Origin: an uncultured Ruminococcus sp.
Lineage (GTDB): Bacteria; Bacillota; Clostridia; Oscillospirales; Ruminococcaceae
DNA length: 5,089 nt
Reading direction: 5' to 3'
Assembly: GCA_947167535.1 (NCBI GenBank)
Contig: CAMVIL010000127.1
Location: 1 to 5,089, forward strand
The notes under the pieces are model-generated. The model saw nothing but the letters and a program-made list of their open reading frames with translations. It had not been told where the DNA came from and did no database searches. Every line of letters begins with the position of its first letter. The first letter of the stretch is position 1. Shown here in pieces: positions 1-4,442 of the stretch. The position numbers were made by a program, and so were the translations under genes.

Positions 1-44
1 CGGGGTGATGATATCCCCCGCCGCCTGTACCCGTATCGTGACAC

Positions 45-74
45 AAAAACAGCAGCCGTATCCATAGGCTGCCA
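45..74 (-). terminator. Candidate second intrinsic terminator, minus strand
   Basis: In the minus-strand RNA, GGCAGCC (73-67) pairs with GGCTGCT (57-51). This gives six Watson-Crick pairs plus flanking G-U pairs around a 9-nt loop, followed at once by TTTTT (49-45). The T-tract exists only in this orientation. It lies about 150 nt past the xylanase stop, so it could be a back-up terminator or serve a transcript that starts in 75-223. Confidence 0.45.
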
Positions 75-163
75 TTAGTGTACTGCCCGCTCTGCGCCGT
101 GCAAAGCGGCTCCCCTGCCGCCCGATATGCTATATAGGCACAAAGAAACCAGCATAAAACAGA

Positions 164-205
164 GATCCCGAAGCCGACCTCAGTAGTCAGCCTCGGGATC
201 TTTTT
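164..205 (-). terminator. Intrinsic terminator of the xylanase gene, possibly bidirectional
   Basis: GATCCCGA (164-171) pairs with TCGGGATC (193-200). In minus-strand RNA the stem continues to 15 bp through two G-U wobbles, closing a 7-nt loop; in plus-strand RNA the same two positions are A-C mismatches. This indicates selection on the minus transcript, whose stop codon is 24 nt before the stem. The minus RNA then reads TCTGTTTTAT, a modest T-tract. The plus strand has a cleaner TTTTT (201-205), so termination from the left is also possible. Confidence 0.75.
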
Positions 206-223
206 AATGTAGGTAAGTTAGTT

Positions 224-2395
224 TTACGGAAGCTTGTTGTAAACCTGACCGTACTTCATGTCAACGCCCTTAGCCTTGAACATTTCGCCTACGGAAACGA
301 TCTGATATCCGCGGGATGTAAGATACGGAACAAGATACTCAACGGCTTCTGCGGTCTTGCTGTAATTTTCGTGCATCAGGAGCACCTGACCGTTGAGAGA
401 ACCGTTGTTGGCAGCCTGTGTGAACTTGTCGATGATCTGCTGTGCAGTTGTGGAGGATACCCAGTCGCTGGAATCTATTCCGCAGTTGACGAGGGCACAT
501 CCGCAGTTCTGCTGAACGGTAGTGTTCACTCCGAGATAGGGAGGACGTACAAGGAAATCTTCCTGACCGGTAAGCTCTTTGAGCTTGTTGGCGCATTGGC
601 CGATCTCCTGCTTGATGCCGTTGCCGTCCAGCTCAGTCATGTTGGTGTGAGTCCAGGTGTGGTTCGCGATCTCGAAGCCCAGCTCCTTTGCGCGGAGTAT
701 CTCGGACTCGTTGCCGGCTATGCGCTGACCCCAGTAGAAGAAGGTCGCATGACCGCCGCCCTTGGAAAGCGCATTGTGTATGCGGGTAACATTGTAAGCG
801 TCCGAACCGCCGATAGGACCGTCATCGAATGCGAAAGCCACCATAGGCTTGCTCGGGTCGATCCAGGAAACGTCCGCCAGATTGTAGTAGTAGCCTTCCT
901 TGCGCTCAGGCTTCTCTTCGGGGATCTCCACCGTGGGAGACTTGGGCATTACAGCCTTTCCTGCGAGCACGTTTTTGAGAACCTCCAGATCGGAATTGTC
1001 GATCTTGTTGTCGCTGTTCAGATCGGCGTTCTCGGTCCTGATGGCTGTACTGCTGTTCTGCAGATACTTCTTCAGAGCGACCATGTCGGAGATGTTCACT
1101 TCACCGTCGTAGTTTACGTCGCCGAGCTTTATGTCGCTTACCTTTTCGGTGGGAGCGATGCTTGTGCCCTTTGCAGCGATCACTGCATCGTCGATGAAGA
1201 AATCATTGGAAGTGCTGTCCGCCTCAACATAGAGGATCAGATCGGTGGCACCGGAGGGAATGGTGAAGCTCGGGTTTGCCAGCTGTACCCACTCGCCCTT
1301 TGCTGCCGTTGCAGAAGCGATATTTGCGTAGTTTGCAGTGCCGTCCAGATTATACTGGAGAGTCAGCTTCATGTTGTCGGTAGCGGCAACGTTCTGCATT
1401 GCCATAACGCTGAAGCTGTAAGCATTGCCGGGAACGTACTTGCTTGTGGAAAGCTCGGTAGCAGCACCGTTCCAGCTGCTGGTTCTGCCTGTTACAGCCA
1501 GTCCCTTTCCGGAAACACCCGTCGAGGAAGAAGCGACATTGACTCCGCTGCCGCGGCCTGTCCAACTGCCCACGCCGTTCTCGAAGCTTTCCTTCATCAG
1601 GTAATCGCCCGACGGTTGAGGATCAGGATCGGTCGTAGTCGAAGAACCGCCGACAGTCACCACATTCTTGGTGATGCTTGCCTTGCCGGAGCTCTGCCAG
1701 CCCTCAACGTTGAGAGCCACCTCGTAAAGCTTGCCGATCTCCATGCCTGCGTCTTCCCAGGCCTTGAAGTGCTCGGATACCGTGATGGTGCCCGAAGTTC
1801 TCTTGGTCTTGCGGACGCTGAAATACTGCTTGAACTTGTCGTAGCTGCTCTTGATCGTGGGTCCCTCATGCCAAACCCAGAAAATATCATACTGAGCGCC
1901 GTCGATCGTGACGGTCTTTGCAGGGCACACGCTCGGGTCGGGACCGGGGCACCAGTTGATCCAGTCCTCGATGATGTAGTACTCTGCGAGAGGGTCGCTC
2001 ATCCAGCCGTACACGCAGAGGCGGGAGTTACCGCCGCTGGAAGTCTGTCCTGTCTGCTGATAGGACGCTTTGTAATCCAGCTGGATCTTGCCGTAGGAAG
2101 TGGCTTTCTGCGTTTCGCCGAAATCCTTGCCGCGGCGTGCGAGGAAGTTGCCTCTGTCTACAGAGCAGTTCCACTCTGTGTCAAACGCGCCTTCGTCATT
2201 CAGCGTCATCGAGCCGCTGCCGCCCGTACTGTCGATCCACAGCTCATAGCTGTACCCCTGATATCCGGGGGGATTCTTTTTCTGACCACCGCTACTGAGT
2301 ACCAGAACCTCACCCGCACTCGCATTCAGCGAGAGCATTGTAGTACTCATTACAGCCGCTGTGATCAGACTGAGAAGTCTCTGTTTTCTTCTCAT
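224..2395 (-). CDS. Secreted cellulosomal xylanase/acetyl-xylan deacetylase (GH11-CBM22-dockerin-CE4)
   Basis: A 723-aa extracellular enzyme with two activities. Residues 1-27 are a signal peptide: basic MRRKQR, a hydrophobic core, and a likely cut at ASA|GE. Residues 28-249 are a GH11 endo-1,4-beta-xylanase, with nucleophile E138 in LAEYYIIE and acid/base E231 in VEGWQSSG. A Thr/Pro/Asp linker leads to a CBM22 xylan-binding module (about 264-409: FENGVGSW, GRTSSWNGA, FFIDDA). Residues 421-481 are a two-repeat dockerin with calcium-loop positions D426/N428/D430/D437 and D458/N460/D462/D469, which should bind a scaffoldin cohesin. Residues 515-705 are a CE4 polysaccharide deacetylase with FDDGP (D524, D525), HTWTH (H579, H583), RPPY (617-620), DSSDW (641-645) and LLMH (H675), all intact. 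The ATG follows AAGAAGGTG by 7 nt. GH11-dockerin-CE4 proteins are known from Ruminococcus flavefaciens. De-acetylation of xylan as the CE4 role is inferred from the fusion. Apparently monocistronic. Confidence 0.95.
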   Translation of the reverse strand: MRRKQRLLSLITAAVMSTTMLSLNASAGEVLVLSSGGQKKNPPGYQGYSYELWIDSTGGSGSMTLNDEGAFDTEWNCSVDRGNFLARRGKDFGETQKATSYGKIQLDYKASYQQTGQTSSGGNSRLCVYGWMSDPLAEYYIIEDWINWCPGPDPSVCPAKTVTIDGAQYDIFWVWHEGPTIKSSYDKFKQYFSVRKTKRTSGTITVSEHFKAWEDAGMEIGKLYEVALNVEGWQSSGKASITKNVVTVGGSSTTTDPDPQPSGDYLMKESFENGVGSWTGRGSGVNVASSSTGVSGKGLAVTGRTSSWNGAATELSTSKYVPGNAYSFSVMAMQNVAATDNMKLTLQYNLDGTANYANIASATAAKGEWVQLANPSFTIPSGATDLILYVEADSTSNDFFIDDAVIAAKGTSIAPTEKVSDIKLGDVNYDGEVNISDMVALKKYLQNSSTAIRTENADLNSDNKIDNSDLEVLKNVLAGKAVMPKSPTVEIPEEKPERKEGYYYNLADVSWIDPSKPMVAFAFDDGPIGGSDAYNVTRIHNALSKGGGHATFFYWGQRIAGNESEILRAKELGFEIANHTWTHTNMTELDGNGIKQEIGQCANKLKELTGQEDFLVRPPYLGVNTTVQQNCGCALVNCGIDSSDWVSSTTAQQIIDKFTQAANNGSLNGQVLLMHENYSKTAEAVEYLVPYLTSRGYQIVSVGEMFKAKGVDMKYGQVYNKLP

Positions 2396-2413
2396 GGGTA
2401 TTCACCTTCTTTC

Positions 2414-2449
2414 AAATTATATTATAACGTATTTTTCTTCTATTTTCAA
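2414..2449 (-). promoter_or_regulatory. Sigma-A-type promoter of the xylanase gene
   Basis: On the minus strand, TTGAAA (2449-2444) and TATAAT (2426-2421) are separated by exactly 17 bp. The predicted start of transcription is near 2414, giving a short leader of about 19 nt that contains the Shine-Dalgarno AAGAAGGTG (2411-2403). A leader this short leaves no room for a riboswitch or attenuator, so control is probably at transcription initiation. Confidence 0.8.
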
Positions 2450-2468
2450 CACTTTTTACCACAAAATG

Positions 2469-2484
2469 TTGAAAACGTTTTCTT
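2469..2484. promoter_or_regulatory. cre-like LacI-family operator upstream of the xylanase promoter
   Basis: The core GAAAACGTTTTC (2471-2482) is a perfect 12-bp palindrome with a central CG, typical of LacI/GalR-family operators. With its flanks, TTGAAAACGTTTTCTT satisfies every fixed position of the Bacillus cre consensus WTGNAANCGNWNNCW, the site bound by CcpA. Its centre is about 62 bp upstream of the predicted xylanase start. An activator or a looping repressor could act from there. The regulator is not in the window, so CcpA versus a xylan-specific LacI homologue is open. Confidence 0.6.
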
Positions 2485-2623
2485 AATTGATATAAACAGG
2501 TCCATCTTCGTGAACAGACCGTATCATGCGCCATGCAATAAAAATTTGACACATTTGCGTAACTGGTGCGAAATTCTGCATTTACATTTAATTCAAATAA
2601 CACCCAAAACGAGGAAGCGTCCC
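2485..2623. other. Intergenic spacer between the xylanase operator and the alkyltransferase terminator
   Basis: This AT-rich stretch lies upstream of the xylanase promoter and beyond the alkyltransferase terminator. I see no gene, RNA or convincing repeat in it. The open minus-strand frame across 2412-2603 has no ribosome binding site and a non-descript product. Extra regulator sites for the xylanase gene could lie here, but none is recognisable. Confidence 0.5.
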
Positions 2624-2666
2624 AAAAACAAAAAACGCAGACCCTTGAAAACTAAGGATCTGCGTT
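2624..2666 (-). terminator. Strong intrinsic terminator of the alkyltransferase gene
   Basis: In minus-strand RNA, AACGCAGATCCTT (2666-2654) pairs with AAGGGTCTGCGTT (2646-2634). The 13-bp stem has a single U-G wobble and a 7-nt loop, and its base runs into TTTTTTGTTTTT (2635-2624). It begins 3 nt after the TAA of the upstream gene. It should isolate the alkyltransferase transcript from the xylanase promoter. Confidence 0.9.
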
Positions 2667-2669
2667 ATA

Positions 2670-3164
2670 TTAATCGTTTAAATTCTCCAACCTGAGCAAA
2701 GCGATCTTCCTCTCCAGCCCGCCCGCATAGCCGGTCAGGCTGCCGTCCGCACCGACCACTCTGTGGCACGGAATGATAATGGACACAGGATTATGCCCCA
2801 CAGCACCGCCCACAGCCTGCGCGGACATACGCTCCACGCCCCGCCGCTTTGCGATGACCCCCGCGATCTCGCCGTAGGTCATAGTCTGACCGTAAGGTAT
2901 CGTGAGCAGAATGTCATACACCGCCTTGCGAAACGGCGTGGTGTTCAGGCTTATAGGCGGAGTGAAGTCGGGAGCCTTCCCGCTGAAATAATTATCCAGC
3001 CAGCTGCAGGTCTGCGCAAATATCGGAAGTTCCGCCGAGGTGCTTTCAGTGAGAAGCTCATGCGGGAAGAATTTCTGACCGTCGAACCACAGTCCGGTGA
3101 GGGATCTGCCGTCGCTGGAGATGGTGATTTTGCCCAGCGGGGAGAAGTAGGTATGTGTGTACAT
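2670..3164 (-). CDS. ogt: Methylated-DNA--[protein]-cysteine S-methyltransferase (O6-alkylguanine-DNA alkyltransferase)
   Basis: A cytoplasmic suicide DNA-repair protein that moves the alkyl group from O6-alkylguanine (and O4-alkylthymine) in DNA to its own cysteine. At 164 aa it has the usual Ogt length. Residues 1-70 form the N-terminal RNase H-like domain and about 75-160 the DNA-binding and active-site domain. PCHRV at 132-136 gives acceptor C133 with H134. N125 in GHNPVS matches the conserved hinge Asn, and Y97 in TMTYGEIA matches the family's conserved Tyr. The recognition helix reads SAQAVGGAVG, with Gln116 where human AGT has its base-flipping Arg. The ATG follows AAAGGGG by 9 nt, and an in-frame TGA just upstream rules out an earlier ATG start. 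A terminator follows directly. It appears monocistronic and unrelated to the xylanase gene. Confidence 0.95.
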   Translation of the reverse strand: MYTHTYFSPLGKITISSDGRSLTGLWFDGQKFFPHELLTESTSAELPIFAQTCSWLDNYFSGKAPDFTPPISLNTTPFRKAVYDILLTIPYGQTMTYGEIAGVIAKRRGVERMSAQAVGGAVGHNPVSIIIPCHRVVGADGSLTGYAGGLERKIALLRLENLND

Positions 3165-3181
3165 ATTTGGCAGCCCCTTTC

Positions 3182-3209
3182 ATTATAATATAAGCCCGGA
3201 AAAAGTCAA
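3182..3209 (-). promoter_or_regulatory. Proximal promoter candidate of the alkyltransferase gene
   Basis: On the minus strand, TTGACT (3209-3204) and TATAAT (3187-3182) are 16 bp apart, a near-consensus match. It lies so close to the gene that transcription would start around 3175, inside the AAAGGGG Shine-Dalgarno (3180-3174). The message would then have only about 11 nt before the ATG and would lose part of its ribosome binding site. Confidence 0.55.
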
Positions 3210-3283
3210 CACCGCACACTCCTTTGGCGGCACGAAGAGCTGCCATGTGCCGGAATCGCATTAATACATATCGGTCGACTTAT

Positions 3284-3312
3284 ATTATACCACAGAATGA
3301 GCGGGGTTTCAA
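3284..3312 (-). promoter_or_regulatory. Distal promoter candidate of the alkyltransferase gene
   Basis: On the minus strand, TTGAAA (3312-3307) and TATAAT (3289-3284) are separated by 17 bp. Transcription would start near 3277, giving a leader of about 113 nt that includes the full Shine-Dalgarno. The -35 box overlaps the TGA (3311-3309) of the zinc-ribbon fragment. The leader can form a weak 6-bp hairpin (3226-3244) with no T-tract. Confidence 0.6.
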
Positions 3313-3500
3313 TCCCATCTATCACGGCAAGGCTGAAGCGCCGAGCAGCCGTAAAATCTGTTGCCGGCGTTTTTGCTCTTCTTCGCCTGCCTGAGCACCA
3401 GTGTGCTGCCGCAGCGTGGGCATATCAGCTCCTCCGTCTGTGCGGGCGCGGGAGCCGGCTTTTCTATGACCGAAGCCGCCGCGAGTATCTCGTCTACGCT
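3309..3500 (-). pseudogene. C-terminal zinc-ribbon remnant of a topoisomerase-type zinc-finger protein
   Basis: The last 63 codons of a minus-strand gene end at TGA 3311-3309. A low-complexity linker rich in Pro and Ala (EKPAPAPAQTEEL) is followed by CPRCGSTLVLR, a basic KKSKNAG stretch, then FYGCSALQPC. The four cysteines, CX2C (at about 3422-3411) then CX5C (at about 3347-3327), match the C4 zinc ribbon found at the ends of bacterial topoisomerase I, NERD-nuclease and similar proteins. The natural-looking sequence (SVDEILAAAS) stops near 3500. Further upstream the same frame is only the complement of the mobilization gene and has no plausible start. I infer that the rest of the gene was removed by a rearrangement. 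The parent protein cannot be named from the ribbon alone. Confidence 0.65.
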
Positions 3501-4320
3501 TCTTAAGGCACTTGAACAGCAAGGGTTTGTTAGTGAGGGGAAGAACATGACCTGCACCAAGCAGTGGGTGGAACATGAAAAGGAACAGCTCGCTGAGGTC
3601 ATGAAAGGCTATGGTATCGAATGGGAGAAGCTCGGCACACATGAACAGCACCTTGACGTCCTCGACTATAAAAAGAAGATGAGGGCGCGTGAGGTCGCTG
3701 TCTTGGAGAGCGAAGTTGCTGGGGTTCAGCGACAGTTGGAGTCTCGTCAGATGATCTTGAATGATGCTGATAATGCTATTGATAGACTTGATAAGGAATT
3801 TGCGAGGAAGTCGGAAGCCGTCGAACAGCTTGATTCGGATATCAAGAGCAAGTCTGCCGAGTTGGAGAACACCACCGAACTGCTTGCCGTCAATCAGCAG
3901 TTGTTGCTCGTGACCACAGAAAAAGTCGCGCAAATCAACGACCTTGACAGCATTAACGTTAAACGCTCCATGCTCGGGGATAAGGTCACACTTTCTGAAA
4001 TGGACTACAACAGCATAGTCGAACTCGCAAAGAAAGAGTTGGCTGCCGAGCATGATTCGGCTGAAAAAGATGACGAGATATACCGACTGAACGAGATACT
4101 GCAAGCGCTGAATAAAGAAAAAGCCTTATGGACGGACGAGAGGTCGGGACTTCATAAGACGATAGATAGGCTAAAGGCGCAGGTGCGGGGGCTGACAGAT
4201 CAGCTTTCTGCGCTCAAGACGAAATACGATAGGGTCATGCAGTTTATTGATAGTCTCGGGTTGAAAGAAAAGCTCGACAACTTCCTGCACCTCATCAAAA
4301 ACAGAAAGAAAACCCGATAG
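3496..4320 (+). pseudogene. MobV/Pre-type mobilization protein, C-terminal fragment lacking the relaxase domain
   Basis: About 274 codons, ending at TAG 4318-4320, match what I recall of the C-terminal half of plasmid recombination/mobilization (MobV, Mob_Pre) proteins of Clostridia. The segment ALEQQGF, TCTKQWVEHEKE, GIEWEKLGTHEQHLDVLDYKK is the familiar stretch after the relaxase domain. A long heptad-rich coiled coil follows (roughly codons 60-240 of the fragment), with a basic tail KNRKKTR. Intact MobV proteins nick oriT with an N-terminal domain of about 200 residues, and that domain is absent. The frame stays open leftward to a TTG at 3361, but that part is the complement of the zinc-ribbon gene and is not mobilization sequence. 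An ATG at 3547, preceded by GAGGGGAAGAAC, might allow translation of a 257-aa coiled-coil protein. Mobilization activity is not expected. Confidence 0.7.
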
Positions 4321-4328
4321 AACAAAGG

Positions 4329-4423
4329 CAGACCCCATCAATACACAGAAATTTAACGCAATCACTGTATTGCTTTACCACGCGAAACATGGTATAATGG
4401 AAGTGTAGAGATGCCGGGGTCTG
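4329..4423. repeat. Inverted pair CAGACCCC / GGGGTCTG flanking the integrase promoter
   Basis: CAGACCCC (4329-4336) recurs as its exact complement GGGGTCTG (4416-4423), 79 bp apart, with the integrase promoter between them. The right copy overlaps the left arm of the leader hairpin. Arm-type sites for the recombinase, or sites for another DNA-binding protein, would fit. Chance is also possible at 8 bp. Confidence 0.35.
4370..4398 (+). promoter_or_regulatory. Promoter of the integrase gene
   Basis: TTGCTT (4370-4375) and a perfect TATAAT (4393-4398) are 17 bp apart. The -10 box is preceded by TGG. Transcription should start near 4405, giving a leader of about 38 nt that contains the hairpin and Shine-Dalgarno. 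I see no terminator between the mobilization fragment (stop 4320) and this promoter, so read-through from the left is possible. Confidence 0.75.
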
Positions 4424-4442
4424 ATTGAAGGAGGAATCAGAC
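4419..4442 (+). promoter_or_regulatory. Hairpin carrying the integrase Shine-Dalgarno in its loop
   Basis: GTCTGATT (4419-4426) and AATCAGAC (4435-4442) are perfect complements. They enclose GAAGGAGG (4427-4434), the ribosome binding site, as an 8-nt loop. The right arm ends on the base immediately before the ATG at 4443. Folding would expose the Shine-Dalgarno in the loop while placing the start codon at the base of the stem, which suggests translational control or a protein-binding site. Confidence 0.7.

Larger units (their letters stand above)
1..223. other. Non-coding left edge downstream of the xylanase gene
   Basis: I see no supportable gene here. It holds two hairpins, listed separately, whose T-tracts suit transcripts arriving from the right. 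One minus-strand frame is open from an ATG at 73-75 to the left edge, and one plus-strand frame is open from the edge to a TAG at 76-78. Both are short, the minus one lacks a ribosome binding site, and neither peptide is recognisable. The tail of a gene outside the window cannot be excluded. Confidence 0.5.

Noticed and set aside
1..75. A minus-strand frame from ATG 73-75 running off the left edge
   Set aside because: It lacks a ribosome binding site, gives an unrecognised Cys-rich start, and its first codons form the terminator-like hairpin with a T-tract. It is too short to judge.
371..2695. A 774-codon open frame on the plus strand, fully antisense to the xylanase gene
   Set aside because: The minus strand carries a signal peptide, four recognisable domains and every catalytic motif. 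The plus frame has no recognisable domain and no good ribosome binding site, and it runs through the xylanase promoter and the alkyltransferase terminator. It is a by-product of codon bias.
3058..3261. A possible leader peptide of 67 codons overlapping the alkyltransferase start
   Set aside because: There is no Shine-Dalgarno before its ATG, it overlaps the proximal promoter, and its later part is simply the alkyltransferase gene in another frame.
3305..3318. GGGATTGAAAC on the minus strand, similar to the end of some CRISPR repeats
   Set aside because: Only one copy exists, with no spacers or regular spacing. It is explained by the last codons of the zinc-ribbon fragment and the -35 box.
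3322..4104. A 260-codon minus-strand frame opposite the mobilization fragment
   Set aside because: It is the complement of heptad-rich coiled-coil codons (Leu, Lys and Glu read in reverse), has no ribosome binding site, and its end uses a different frame from the zinc-ribbon sequence.
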